A DNA stretch of 64,000 nt from Amycolatopsis sp. CA-128772 (GCF_002904295.1 NZ_PPHG01000003.1:171732-235731), one strand, 5' to 3'. Numbered from the stretch's first letter, positions 17,176 through 25,751 are shown. Numbers and translations are program-made. Notes: a model not told the origin generated them from the letters alone.

Positions 17176-17278
17176 CGTGGACCTGCGCCGCCCGCGGGAC
17201 TACTTCCACCGACTCTGGAGCACCAGCTTCCGGATCTCAGACCTCGCCGCTCTCGGCGCGCAGCAGGAGAACGCGTGA
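17176..17278 (+). pseudogene. possible C-terminal stub of a recombinase/transposition protein
   Basis: An open frame without a start reads SVDLRRPRDYFHRLWSTSFR then ISDLAALGAQQENA and stops at 17276-17278, overlapping the GTG of the DUF6262-like gene as GTGA. In Tn554-type modules, a tyrosine recombinase ends immediately before or overlaps the DUF6262-type gene, so this stub is plausibly what is left of the recombinase. Identification is by context only. Confidence 0.3.
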
Positions 17279-17664
17279 GCACGGAATCCGCCCGCATCAG
17301 CGCCGCGAACCAGGCCCGGCGCCGCAGCATCGAAGTCAAGCTCGACCGAGTCCGGGAAACCCTTCAGGCGATGCGGCGCGTCCGGATCCCGATCACCTAC
17401 CGGACCGTGGCCCGGCGGGCAGCTGTGTCGCGCACTTTCCTGTACCAGAACGCCGACGCGAAGACACTCATGGCCACGGCGATCACCGCGGCGGGCAACC
17501 TCAGCGAGAAGCTCCACGCCGCCCGCTCGAACAACCGGTTCCTCGACAAACGCCTCGCTGACCTCGAAACACAGCTCGTCGACCTGACTCAGATCTCCGA
17601 CGGAGCCCGTGACCAAGTGCACGTTCTGCCGCGCTGTGTCCTCTTTCGTCGACGATCAGCGTAG
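17275..17664 (+). CDS. DUF6262-like DNA-binding protein of a Tn554-type module (C-terminus damaged)
   Basis: A 129-residue protein with an HTH pattern: AANQARRRSIEVKLDRVRET, ITYRTVARRAAVSRTFLYQN (TetR-like recognition helix) and then a coiled coil KRLADLETQLVDLTQI. DUF6262-type proteins accompany tyrosine recombinases in Tn554-like integrated elements. GTG at 17275 overlaps the stop of the upstream stub. After about residue 113 the sequence (GARDQVHVLPRCVLFRRRSA) no longer looks like the family, so the tail is probably replaced by a junction. It may still be expressed but has no partner. Confidence 0.55.
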   Translation: MSTESARISAANQARRRSIEVKLDRVRETLQAMRRVRIPITYRTVARRAAVSRTFLYQNADAKTLMATAITAAGNLSEKLHAARSNNRFLDKRLADLETQLVDLTQISDGARDQVHVLPRCVLFRRRSA

Positions 17665-17679
17665 GCCTGGCCTCAAGAC

Positions 17680-17905
17680 AGAGGATGAGGGCGCCCAGGT
17701 CGATCGAGGTGTGGCAGGCGCGAGCGGTTTCCGTCGTAGCGGGTGGTGGTGGCGTGGCGGGTGCCCTCCACGTGCTTGGCGTAGATGTCGTTGCCGTCAT
17801 CTCTGAGGCGGAGGCTGAGCTCGTTGTGCGGCCGGCCGCGGCCACGGACGCCGGTGAGACCGACAGGGGTGAGGTCGGGATTATGGTCTCCGCCTTCACC
17901 GGGGC
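17680..17905 (-). pseudogene. IS5-like transposase C-terminal remnant
   Basis: The minus strand reads KHVEGTRHATTTRYDGN, then in a shifted frame HTSIDLGALILCLEARPT. This resembles the last segment of IS5-type DDE transposases, in which a TRYDK-like motif is followed by a hydrophobic helix. Two frames are used and no other part of the transposase is present. Low confidence; ends approximate. Confidence 0.35.
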
Positions 17906-18861
17906 CGACGATGTCCCATGAGCAACACCGCTGCACCTGTGCTGCCGACCGGACCGGTGGGCCCGGCCCGGTCAACTCCGATCAGGACATCGGCGCCGGC
18001 CAAGCGGGTGTTCGGTTCGATCCGATCGGGCGAGGGGAGGAAGCCGACCTCGACCATGTAGGCGAGCTGTTGATGGACCTGTTGTTCGTCGAGGGGGGGG
18101 CAGGTGATGCCGGTTCCCTCGAGTGCCGCGAAGGCCCGGGTGCAGTCGATCGCGGGGTGGCGTGCCGCCTCGACTGCCGGGTGGTCGGGGATGAGGGGGA
18201 GCGCCGAGCAGGCCGGGCTCGTCTGCGACACCGCACGGTTCATGCGTTCGCGCCACGTCTCGTACGGGACTTGCTCGATGCGGTAGCCGAAGGAGCGGAT
18301 CCGGTCGTACAGGTCGGTGAGCGGCTCACCGGCCGGGTTGGCCAGGTGGTAGGTCTTGCCGAGGTTCTTGTCGTTCAGCGAGATGTGCACCAGTGCCCGG
18401 CTGAAGAAGCCGACCGGGCTGATGTTGAGGGTTTCGTCGTGGTCGGGGACGACGCCGGCTTCGAGGGAGCCGTGCAGCAGCGGCCGACTTGCTTTGCACG
18501 TAGCCGTGCGGGATGGGTGCCGCCGGGAGGGGGTCCTCCTCGTGGACACCGAGTTCGCCGAGCTCCAGCCGCTCGGCGAGCTGGGAGAAGGTGCTTTCGG
18601 GGATGCCGAGCAACGGCTGGGAGAGGTCGCCCGGGACCGCCACGACCCGGGCATTCCAGTCTCCGGGCGGATGCGGAACTCGGCCAGTGCTGCGTGGATC
18701 CGTTCGGTGGCTTGCCTTTCGTCGGCCACTCGCACCAGGCAGCGCACGGTGTCCTCCGTGCGTTCCATCAGTTCGGCCAGGATAAACGCACCGAGGAAGC
18801 CGGTGGCTCCGGTCAGGAAGACCTCACGTCCGGGGGTGCGGGACTGGTCAGCGCGCGGCAT
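17896..18861 (-). pseudogene. thioester reductase (NRPS/CAR-type R domain), internally deleted
   Basis: An NAD(P)H-dependent reductase domain of the Lys2/carboxylic-acid-reductase type, which releases a carrier-bound acyl chain as an aldehyde. Seen: the Rossmann start GREVFLTGATGFLGAFILAE, VRCLVRVADERQATERI, and in another frame VPGDLSQPLLGIPESTFSQL; then after a large gap DPLPAAPIPHGYVQSK, and finally the C-terminal region GVVPDHDETLNISPVGFFSR and GKTYHLANPAGEPLTDLYDR. The segment that normally carries the catalytic YSxSK region is mostly deleted. ATG 18861 has no adenylation or carrier domain upstream, only an amidase relic. Confidence 0.75.
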
Positions 18862-18869
18862 TCGTTCCT

Positions 18870-19090
18870 CCAACCTCAAGGGATGTGCGGGTGTCTTGCT
18901 GGAACAAGGGAGGCTCGCGGTCCGCCCACGGCAGCGTTTGCTCGAGCCCAGCGACGAGCCGCAACAGGACCGGCTCGTCGCCGGGTGGGGCGATGAAGTG
19001 GGCACCGAGCGGCAGGCCGCCGGGTGTCCGGAGCGTGGGCACGGAGGCCGCCGGACGTGAGGCCATCCGTTGAGCGCCTTGACGACCACG
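18870..19090 (-). pseudogene. amidase-signature family, C-terminal fragment
   Basis: The last 60-70 residues of an amidase of the GatA/AS family: LNGWPHVRRPP in one frame, then RPAASVPTLRTPGGLPLGAH, then FIAPPGDEPVLLRLVAGLEQ and TLPWADREP. The catalytic Ser-cisSer-Lys region is not present. It runs into the thioester reductase start on the same strand. Relic. Confidence 0.6.
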
Positions 19091-19220
19091 CCTTCGCGCA
19101 AGGTTGACCGTCTTCGGATGGCAGTGAGCCCGGCGCCATGGTTCGCGAGGTGCAGCGGTATTGCACGCCCTTCGGGATCGTGGCTCCTTGCATCTTCCGG
19201 CCGCAGACTCCCGCATCGGA

Positions 19221-19640
19221 TCAGTCCGCGCACAGCAGATATGACCGTGCGGTGGTTCGGGCGCCTCGCTCGGCCTTTCGTGCCGTCTTCGATCCGCCTG
19301 CTGACTTCGACCGGCGCAAAAACTGCGGCTGCGTGAAGGTATTCACGGAAACGGTCGCCGCACCATCCTGTCCGGCACCGCGTGGTTGAACCGCATCCAT
19401 GTGGTCCGCGGCAACGTCTTCCGGGGCCAGCAGTGTCTCGTGTTTCGTCCACTGTCCGACTATGGCGTAGCCGGTGTATCGCGGGTTATCGAGGATCGCT
19501 CGTACCGAGCTGCCTTGCCGGCCGTCCGCGAGGTCTTTGCCACGAAGCGTTGCCGTGGCGGGAAAGCGCGGACGCGATTCGCCGCACGGTGTCGGTTGAC
19601 TGCTCTGCCAAGCCGCCGCGAGCGAGGTGATGCGCCACCA
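19221..19640 (-). pseudogene. large serine recombinase, middle fragment
   Basis: The minus strand reads GSSVRAILDNPRYTGYAIVG, then QWTKHETLLAPEDVAADHMD and later FTQPQFLRRSKSAGGSKTAR. This is the Recombinase domain of large serine integrases, just after the catalytic resolvase domain, leading towards the zinc ribbon. The N-terminal catalytic serine domain is missing and the rest is cut. A C-terminal coiled-coil fragment of the same kind of protein lies at 29976-30268. Confidence 0.65.
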
Positions 19641-19900
19641 AAGCGGCGGCGCGATCGTCAACGCGTCGTCCGGCGGCCCGTCCGGTTCCCCGCCGTCTCC
19701 GCCTACGCGGCCGGCAGAGGGGCGGTCGCCGCCGTCATCGCACCGTTGGTGCCGTTCCTGCTCGGCGACCTCGCCGAGGGCAGCACCGGACAGTTCGACG
19801 GCCGCCGCGTCTCGGTCGTGACGACCAACGCCTTCGCCGGCCATCCGAGCGTCGTCGCGGGCCTCGTCCCGAACGCTGAACTTTGCTGCCCCGAGGCTAT
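19627..19900 (+). pseudogene. short-chain dehydrogenase/reductase remnant
   Basis: MRHQSGGAIVNASSG is the strand-5/serine region of an SDR enzyme. In another frame the sequence continues FPAVSAYAAGRGAVAAVIAP, a site where YxxxK is expected but the lysine is glycine/arginine, then LVPFLLGDLAEGSTGQFDGR. The cofactor-binding N-terminus and much of the middle are absent. Relic; assignment moderately secure because of the GGAIVNxSS and TGQ patterns. Confidence 0.45.
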
Positions 19901-19910
19901 AGACGGAGCC

Positions 19911-19932
19911 GATAGGGCAAAGTTTCTCGTCT
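19911..19932 (+). promoter_or_regulatory. AAGTTTCTCGTCT motif upstream of the MFS gene
   Basis: The 13-base word AAGTTTCTCGTCT at 19920-19932 ends 79 bases before the MFS ATG at 20012. The identical word occurs at 22155-22167, ending 77 bases before the FAD monooxygenase ATG at 22245. A GATA precedes each copy (19911 and 22142) at different spacing. Same orientation, same distance to the gene and same gene cluster make a shared operator or promoter element likely, probably read by the LysR regulator between them. Confidence 0.5.
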
Positions 19933-20011
19933 GTGTGCGAGCTGGGGCACCTGTCAATCTCGGCGGTACGCGGCGGTCGACGATGACCGCCCGACGTCGC
20001 TGGGAGGCCTC

Positions 20012-21226
20012 ATGGCCGAGATCACGTCCGATCGTTCCGTCGCCACGACGACCGCGCCGGCGAACCCGCGCACGGGCCGGCCCGCCGGGCCGGTGCAGGC
20101 GGCCGTCCTGCTCGCCGCCGCCTGTCTTCCCGTTCTCGGGGCCGTGCTGCTCGCTCCCGGACTGCCGTCCATGACCCGGGCGTTCGCCGGTACCCCCGGC
20201 GTGGACGCCCTGGTGCCGCTCGTGCTGACCGCTCCGGCGCTGGTGATCGGGCTGACCGCGCCGTTCGCCGGGCGGGTGGCCGACCGCGTCGGGCGCACCG
20301 GCCTGCTCACGGTCGCGCTGGTGCTGTACGCCATCGTCGGGACCGCGCCGCTGTACCTGTCTTCGCTGACCCTGATCCTCGCCTCGCGGGTGCTGGTCGG
20401 GCTGGCCGAAGCCGCGATCATGACCTGCTGCACCGCCCTGCTCGCCGACTACTTCCACGGCCGGGCCCGGGAGCGGATGCTCGGTCTCCAAGTCGTCACC
20501 ACGACGATGGCGGCCACGGTCTTCATCGCGGTCGGCGGGGTCCTGGTTGCGGCGAGCTGGCGGACGCCGTTCTGGCTCTACTTCGTCAGCATCCCGCTGG
20601 CGCTGCTCGCACCGGTCGTGCTCTGGAAACCGGTGGCCGGCCGGCGCGTCGAGCAGCTGCCGCGCCTGCCGTGGCGCTCGTTCGCCCGTCCGGTCGGCGT
20701 CACCCTCGCCGGCGGGGTGCTGTTCTACGTGGCGGTGGTGGAACTGTCCTACCGGCTCGACGACCTGGGGGTCACTTCGTCGTCGTCGATCGGCTTGATC
20801 AGCGCCCTGTCGTCGCTGTCGAGCACGGTCGTGGCCTGGTGCTTCGGCCGGCTTTCGCGCCTGGGGACCCGGGTGCTCGTGCCCGCCGCCTTCGTCCTGC
20901 TCGGGGTGGGCTACGTCGGGATCGGGCTGGCGCCGTCGGTGCCCGTCGTCGTGGTGTTCACGTTCGTCACCGGCCTGGGCAGCGGGCTGACGTTGCCGTC
21001 GCTGCTGTCCTGGGCGCTCACCGGGCTGAGTTACGCGCAGCGCGGGCGGGGCACCGGGTTCTGGCTGGCCGCGCTGTTCCTCGGCGAGTTCGCCTGCCCG
21101 CTGGTGATCCTCGCGCTGACCGGGGTCGTCGGTGGGCTCGGCGGGGCGATCTGCGCCGCGGGCGTGCTGTCCCTGGTGGTCGCGGTCCTCGCTCGCCGGC
21201 TGACGAGGGTCACAGCGGATCGCTGA
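20012..21226 (+). CDS. MFS transporter (drug/metabolite exporter type)
   Basis: A 404-residue major facilitator with about 12 predicted helices in the cytoplasmic membrane. Seen: the motif-A loop GRVADRVGRTGLLTVALVLY, the long hydrophobic helices around it, and the C-terminal half from YVAVVELSYRLDDLG. The first 30 residues are a charged cytoplasmic leader. ATG 20012 follows TGGGAGG closely. It converges on the LysR gene with a 17-base overlap of the 3' ends. The shared upstream motif suggests co-regulation with the monooxygenase operon at 22245. The substrate is unknown. Confidence 0.9.
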   Translation: MAEITSDRSVATTTAPANPRTGRPAGPVQAAVLLAAACLPVLGAVLLAPGLPSMTRAFAGTPGVDALVPLVLTAPALVIGLTAPFAGRVADRVGRTGLLTVALVLYAIVGTAPLYLSSLTLILASRVLVGLAEAAIMTCCTALLADYFHGRARERMLGLQVVTTTMAATVFIAVGGVLVAASWRTPFWLYFVSIPLALLAPVVLWKPVAGRRVEQLPRLPWRSFARPVGVTLAGGVLFYVAVVELSYRLDDLGVTSSSSIGLISALSSLSSTVVAWCFGRLSRLGTRVLVPAAFVLLGVGYVGIGLAPSVPVVVVFTFVTGLGSGLTLPSLLSWALTGLSYAQRGRGTGFWLAALFLGEFACPLVILALTGVVGGLGGAICAAGVLSLVVAVLARRLTRVTADR

Positions 21227-22121
21227 TCGACGCCGCCGCCCGGCTCGCCGCGTCGCGGAACCAGACGTGGCCCGGGTCCGGCTCGTTCATCGGGTGCCAC
21301 CACAGCGCCTCCACGAGCATGCCGAGCTCGAACGGGAGGCGCGCCATCGCCAGGCCGCAGGTTCCCGCGGTCAGCCGGGCCACGCGCTCGGGCACCAGCC
21401 CGATCCGATCGGTTCCCTGGACGAGGTACGGCACGGCCAGGAAATCTTCCGTGCTGACCGCGGCCTGCGGCTCCACTCCCGCGGCGCGCAACCGGTGCAA
21501 CATGGACTGCACGGGTGTCGTGGAGTAGGGCACGACCCACGGGCGGCGGCGCAGCTCGTGGATGTCCAGTTCGGACGGACGGCCGTCGTCGACCGAGACA
21601 AGGCACGCCCACCGGTCGCGGTAGAGGTCCAAGCTGGGCAGTCCGGAGAGGATGCCCTGGGGCAGCACCAAGGCGTCGACGTTGCGGAGCTGGTCCTGGG
21701 CGTGCAGGACGACGACCGAGGTGCTGTGCAGGAAACGGAGGCGTACGCCCGGTGCCTCGCGCCGTAGCAGCTCGGCCAGCGCCCGCCCGAACACGGGCAG
21801 CTGCGCGTCCGAGGCCACGACGAGGAATTCGCGGGTGGAGGCGGCCGGGTCGAAGTCGGCCCGGTTCTCGAAAACCCGGTGCGTCCAGGCCAGCGCCTGG
21901 GCGCTCTGTTCGATCAGGCGCTCGGCCAGCGGCGTCAGCACGTAGTGGTTGCCGACGCGGGCCAGCAGCTCGTCGTCGAAGTGCCGCCGGAGCCGGCCGA
22001 GCGAGGCGCTGACGGTCGGCTGGCTCAGTCCCAGCCGCCGCGCGGCCCGGGAGACGTTCCGTTCCTGCAGCAGCGCGTCCAGGGCCAAGAGCAGGTTGAG
22101 ATCGAGGGCCACCGCTGCCAC
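21210..22121 (-). CDS. LysR-family transcriptional regulator
   Basis: A 303-residue LysR regulator. The N-terminal winged HTH reads LDLNLLLALDALLQERNVSR and AARRLGLSQPTVSASLGRLR, closest in style to the NodD/NahR-LinR branch. The effector domain follows (STREFLVVASDAQLPVFG, then VPYLVQGTDRIGLVPERVA). It is transcribed divergently from the FAD monooxygenase/hydrolase/MFS operon with a 123-base gap that contains the 13-base motif, the usual arrangement for an autoregulated activator of the neighbouring operon responding to an aromatic ligand (inference). Intact. Confidence 0.93.
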   Translation of the reverse strand: MAAVALDLNLLLALDALLQERNVSRAARRLGLSQPTVSASLGRLRRHFDDELLARVGNHYVLTPLAERLIEQSAQALAWTHRVFENRADFDPAASTREFLVVASDAQLPVFGRALAELLRREAPGVRLRFLHSTSVVVLHAQDQLRNVDALVLPQGILSGLPSLDLYRDRWACLVSVDDGRPSELDIHELRRRPWVVPYSTTPVQSMLHRLRAAGVEPQAAVSTEDFLAVPYLVQGTDRIGLVPERVARLTAGTCGLAMARLPFELGMLVEALWWHPMNEPDPGHVWFRDAASRAAASISDPL

Positions 22122-22141
22122 CTCCGGTTATTGATGCGGTC

Positions 22142-22167
22142 GATACCTTAGCCGAAGTTTCTCGTCT
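22142..22167 (+). promoter_or_regulatory. second AAGTTTCTCGTCT motif in the LysR/monooxygenase intergenic region
   Basis: The copy at 22155-22167 lies 34 bases upstream of the LysR start codon (minus strand) and 77 bases upstream of the monooxygenase ATG. With GATA at 22142-22145 and the neighbouring T-rich bases it is a plausible LysR binding site. It matches the copy upstream of the MFS gene base for base over 13 positions. Confidence 0.5.
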
Positions 22168-22244
22168 TCCTCCACTGCCGATCGCGCCGAAATACTCGTG
22201 ATCACCAACCGCGGCTCCCGTCGAGATCCCCAAGAGGTCAGAGC

Positions 22245-23444
22245 ATGTCGTTTCACGTACTCATCGCCGGCGGCGGTATCGGTGGCCTGTGCCTGGCGCA
22301 GGGACTGCGCCGCAACGGCATCAGCTGCGCGCTCTACGAGGCGACGCCGGGCATCGGCCGCGCGGGGTACCGGCTGCACATGAACGCGGCCGGCGGCGGC
22401 GCCCTGCAGCAGTGCCTGCCGGCCAACCTTTTCGAGCTCTACATGCAGACCTCGCGCAAGAACCCCCGCCGCGAGACGTTCACGATGATCGACCACCTCG
22501 GCGACGAGCTCGGCGCGCGGCCGCACATCGGGCCGCCCAACGACGCCGAGCGACCGCACACCGCCGTGAACCGCCGCACCCTGCGGCAGATCATGTGCGC
22601 CGGTCTCGGCGACGTCCTGCACTTCGGGCACACCGTCACGGGCTACGAGCTCGACGGCGAGCGGGTCCGGCTCGGGTTCGCCGGCGGATCGTCCGCGGAG
22701 GGCGACGTGCTGGTCGCGGCCGACGGCATCAACTCGGTGATCCGCGGCCTGCGCCTGCCGGAGGTCGTCGTCCGGGACACCGGGATGCGCGGCATGTACT
22801 CGATCGCGCCGGTCGACGAGGACCTGCTGGCCGAGCTTCCGCCGCCGCTGCTCGACGGATTCGTCCTCGCCACCGGCCCGGGCGGGACGACCTTCAGCTT
22901 CGGTCTCTTCGACCCGCGCCGTCCCCTCGACGAAGCCGTCGCCGACCTGGCCCCCGGGGTCGAACTCGATCCCGTCGGCACGTACTTCATGGTCAACTTC
23001 AGCGCCCGGCTGCCGGACGCGGAGCTGTTCGCCAGTGACCAGCGCCGCCTGCACGAGGAGATGCGTTCGGCGGTCCGGGACTGGGCGCCGGCCATCCGCG
23101 AGCTCGTCGACCGCGTCGACCCGGCCTCGATCGTCCCGAATTCGCTGCGCCACCTCGAACCGGCCGAACCGTGGGCGCCCAGCCGGGTCACGCTGCTCGG
23201 CGACGCCGTCCACGCCATGCCGCCGACCTTCGGTGCCGGCGCCAACAGCGCCCTGCGCGACGCGGCCGTGCTCGCCACCGAACTCGGCCACGCCGCCCGC
23301 GGGGAGAAGGACCTGCTGACCGCCATCGGCGACTTCGAGGCGAACATGCGCGCCGAGGTGTTCCCGATCCTGCGGGCCTCCGCCGACCCGCGGGCGTTCG
23401 ACCACGACTACCTCCCGGACGACATCCCCGTCGTCCGCCGCTGA
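22245..23444 (+). CDS. FAD-dependent aromatic monooxygenase (PHBH/UbiH-like)
   Basis: A 399-residue class A flavoprotein hydroxylase. Seen: the dinucleotide-binding GxGxxG in VLIAGGGIGGLCLAQGLRRN, the DG fingerprint at DVLVAADGINSVIRGLRLP, and the GD motif at VTLLGDAVHAMPPTFGAGAN. It would hydroxylate or epoxidise an aromatic or polyketide-like substrate with NAD(P)H and oxygen. It is the first gene of an operon with an alpha/beta hydrolase (21 bases downstream) and a transporter. Together they suggest inactivation or breakdown of a xenobiotic or antibiotic followed by export. Confidence 0.92.
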   Translation: MSFHVLIAGGGIGGLCLAQGLRRNGISCALYEATPGIGRAGYRLHMNAAGGGALQQCLPANLFELYMQTSRKNPRRETFTMIDHLGDELGARPHIGPPNDAERPHTAVNRRTLRQIMCAGLGDVLHFGHTVTGYELDGERVRLGFAGGSSAEGDVLVAADGINSVIRGLRLPEVVVRDTGMRGMYSIAPVDEDLLAELPPPLLDGFVLATGPGGTTFSFGLFDPRRPLDEAVADLAPGVELDPVGTYFMVNFSARLPDAELFASDQRRLHEEMRSAVRDWAPAIRELVDRVDPASIVPNSLRHLEPAEPWAPSRVTLLGDAVHAMPPTFGAGANSALRDAAVLATELGHAARGEKDLLTAIGDFEANMRAEVFPILRASADPRAFDHDYLPDDIPVVRR

Positions 23445-23465
23445 ACCCCCACGAGAGGCACCACC

Positions 23466-24356
23466 ATGGCCACCGAAGAAGACGTCGAACTCACCGTCGG
23501 CGGAAACGTCCTGCGCGGCAAGCTGTTCCTCCCCGCCGAAGGCGGCCCGCACCCGCTGGTCGTGCTCCAGGGCGGCCTCGGCGGACCGGCCGAGTCGTCC
23601 TACGGCAACGCCAAGGGCTTCGCCGAGCACGGCGTGGCCTGCCTGGCCTACGACCACCGCGGCACCGGCTACAGCGACGGCGAGCCCCGGCAGCAGTTCG
23701 ACCCGTGGCAGCAGTGCCGCGACCTGCGCGACGTCCTCACGCAAATGATCCTGCGCGAAGACATCGACGGCGACCGGATCGGGCTGTGGGGCGTCAGCAT
23801 CGGCGGCGCCAACTCGATGTTCGTCGCGGCCACCGACCGCCGGGTCAAGGCCGTCGTCGCCATCATCCCGCCGGTCAGCGGCTGGAGCGCCCGGCAGCTG
23901 CAGCTTGCCGACACCCTCGCGGAGCTGGAGGCCCTGATCCCGGTCGACCGCCTGAAGCAGGCCCAGGGCGAGCCGGCCATGACCATCCGCCTGCACGGCG
24001 AAGCCACCCCGGGCAACCCGGTCATGTTCAGCGACCACGAGGGCATCGAGTTCGTCGAAAAGCAGATCCACCACCTGCCCAGCTTCAAGAACGCGATCAC
24101 CATCTCCACATTGGACCGGCTCTTCGAGATGGAGGTCCGGGCCTACGCCGAACGCATCGAGCAGCCGCTGCTGATGATCCTCGCCTCCGAGGACACCGTG
24201 GCGCCGGTCGAGGAGGCCCGCGAGATGTTCGAGCGCGTTCCCGAGCCCAAGGAGCTGATCGAGTTCCCGGGGCAGCACTACGAGATCCTCTCCAACCACT
24301 TCCCGGAGATCATTTCGCGCTCGTCCACCTGGCTCACCAAGGCGCTGTCGGCCTGA
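23466..24356 (+). CDS. alpha/beta hydrolase
   Basis: A 296-residue cytoplasmic hydrolase. Seen: the oxyanion region LVVLQGGLGGPAESSYG, the DHRGTGYSDG strand-turn, the nucleophile elbow GLWGVSIGGANSM (GxSxG), the acid in ILASEDTVAP and the histidine in PGQHYEILSNHFPE. The fold matches the dienelactone-hydrolase/X-Pro-peptidase-like (UPF0255-type) group; the family is clear, the substrate is not. It follows the monooxygenase by 21 bases with its own ATG. A strong hairpin separates it from the transporter gene. Confidence 0.9.
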   Translation: MATEEDVELTVGGNVLRGKLFLPAEGGPHPLVVLQGGLGGPAESSYGNAKGFAEHGVACLAYDHRGTGYSDGEPRQQFDPWQQCRDLRDVLTQMILREDIDGDRIGLWGVSIGGANSMFVAATDRRVKAVVAIIPPVSGWSARQLQLADTLAELEALIPVDRLKQAQGEPAMTIRLHGEATPGNPVMFSDHEGIEFVEKQIHHLPSFKNAITISTLDRLFEMEVRAYAERIEQPLLMILASEDTVAPVEEAREMFERVPEPKELIEFPGQHYEILSNHFPEIISRSSTWLTKALSA

Positions 24357-24368
24357 TCCGTCCGTCGC

Positions 24369-24407
24369 GTGCGGCCGTGCCCCGATCTTCCCGGGGCGCG
24401 GCCGCAC
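24369..24407 (+). terminator. strong hairpin between hydrolase and transporter genes
   Basis: GTGCGGCCGTGCCCCG (24369-24384) pairs with CGGGGCGCGGCCGCAC (24392-24407) over 16 positions with one G-U pair and a 7-base loop. There is no T tract. It could terminate, attenuate or protect the upstream mRNA, so expression of the MFS gene may be lower than that of the two enzymes. Confidence 0.6.
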
Positions 24408-24424
24408 TCCATCGAAAGGCACCA

Positions 24425-25648
24425 GTGTCCACAACAGACGCCTGGGTGGGGCGGCGGCGCGGCGGGAAGCTGCGCGCCACGACCATGATCGCGCTCGGTG
24501 CCCTTTCGGCCATCGGCCCGTTCTCGATCGCGCTCTACCTGCCGGCGCTGCCCTCGCTGACCGCCGACCTCGGCACCGACGCGGCGCGGGCCGAGCTCAC
24601 CGTCACCGCCTGCATGGTGGGCCTGGCCGTCGGCCAGCTGCTGGTCGGCCCGCTCAGCGACCGCGTCGGCCGGCGCAGGCCGCTGCTGACGGGCATGCTG
24701 CTCTACGCGATCATCTCGCTGGCTTGTGCGTTCGCCGGTTCGCTGCCCCTCCTGGTGGTGCTGCGGTTCGCCCAAGGAGCCTTCGGTGGCGCCGGGATCG
24801 TCATCGCCCGCTCGATCGTTCGCGACCTCTACGACACAGCGGGCGCGGCCAGGGTGTTCTCCCTGCTCGCGGTGATCAGCAGCGTCGCCCCGGTCGTGGC
24901 CCCCCTGGCCGGCGGCGGCCTCCTGCTGGTGACCGGCTGGCAGGGCGTGTTCGTCGTCCTCTGCCTGCTCGGCTTCGCCCTGCTCGCCGGGTCCGCGGCG
25001 ACCCTGCCGGAAAGCCTGCCACCGGCCGCGCGCGGGCAGGCCCCGCACCCGCTGTCGGCGCGTGGCCTGGCCGCCCTGTTCGGCGATCGCCGGTTCCTCA
25101 CGCACGCCGCGGTGCTCACGCTGAGCAGCGCGATGCTCTACTGCTACATCTCGATGAGCCCGTTCGTGCTCCAGCACCACTTCGGGCTGAGCGCCCAGCA
25201 GTACAGCTTCGCGTTCGCCACGATGGCCGGCGGCATGGTCGCGGCCGCCTCGATCGCCTCGATCCTGGTCCGCCGCAAGGGCGCCCGCAGCGCACTGCTG
25301 CTGGGCTCGGCCATCGCCACCGCCGGCGCCGTCCTGCTGCTCGTCGTCACGGTGCGGGAAGCGCCGGCCTGGCTTTTCCTGATCGTGCTGTTCCCGACGG
25401 TGTCCTCGGTGTCGATGATCGTGCCGGGCGCCACGGCGATGGCCCTGACGAACCAGGGCTCGAACGCGGGCGCCGCCTCCGGGGTGCTGGGACTGCTGCA
25501 GTTCGGCTCCGGCCTGCTCGCCCCGCTGCTGTCGGCGGCCGGCTCGATCACCACGGCCATGGTCGTGGGAATGGCCTGCTGCGCGACCGCGGCCACCCTG
25601 GTGACGGTGTTCGGCACCCGGCTGCGGCACGCGGAAGCGCACCCGTGA
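24425..25648 (+). CDS. MFS multidrug transporter, Bcr/CflA type
   Basis: A 407-residue proton-driven exporter of the DHA1 (Bcr/CflA) family. Seen: the first helix GALSAIGPFSIALYLPALPS, the diagnostic motif A LVGPLSDRVGRRRPLLTGML, and GGAGIVIARSIVRDLYD (motif C/R region). Twelve hydrophobic segments fit. Start: GTG 24425, 10 bases after GAAAGG; the frame is open far upstream, but only as an antisense or out-of-frame shadow of the monooxygenase and hydrolase. Intact. Confidence 0.92.
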   Translation: MSTTDAWVGRRRGGKLRATTMIALGALSAIGPFSIALYLPALPSLTADLGTDAARAELTVTACMVGLAVGQLLVGPLSDRVGRRRPLLTGMLLYAIISLACAFAGSLPLLVVLRFAQGAFGGAGIVIARSIVRDLYDTAGAARVFSLLAVISSVAPVVAPLAGGGLLLVTGWQGVFVVLCLLGFALLAGSAATLPESLPPAARGQAPHPLSARGLAALFGDRRFLTHAAVLTLSSAMLYCYISMSPFVLQHHFGLSAQQYSFAFATMAGGMVAAASIASILVRRKGARSALLLGSAIATAGAVLLLVVTVREAPAWLFLIVLFPTVSSVSMIVPGATAMALTNQGSNAGAASGVLGLLQFGSGLLAPLLSAAGSITTAMVVGMACCATAATLVTVFGTRLRHAEAHP

Positions 25649-25751
25649 GGAGCCCGGGCGGCCCGCCGGCGTGACCACCGGCCGGCGTCCGGCCGGCAGG
25701 GGCGTGGTTCCGGTTTCCCTTGTCGCCTTTGATTTACGCGCGCCGTGGGTC

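Noticed and set aside
22128..24434. Minus-strand 768-codon open frame
   Set aside because: Antisense to the FAD monooxygenase and hydrolase, both with complete catalytic motifs. No motif of its own.
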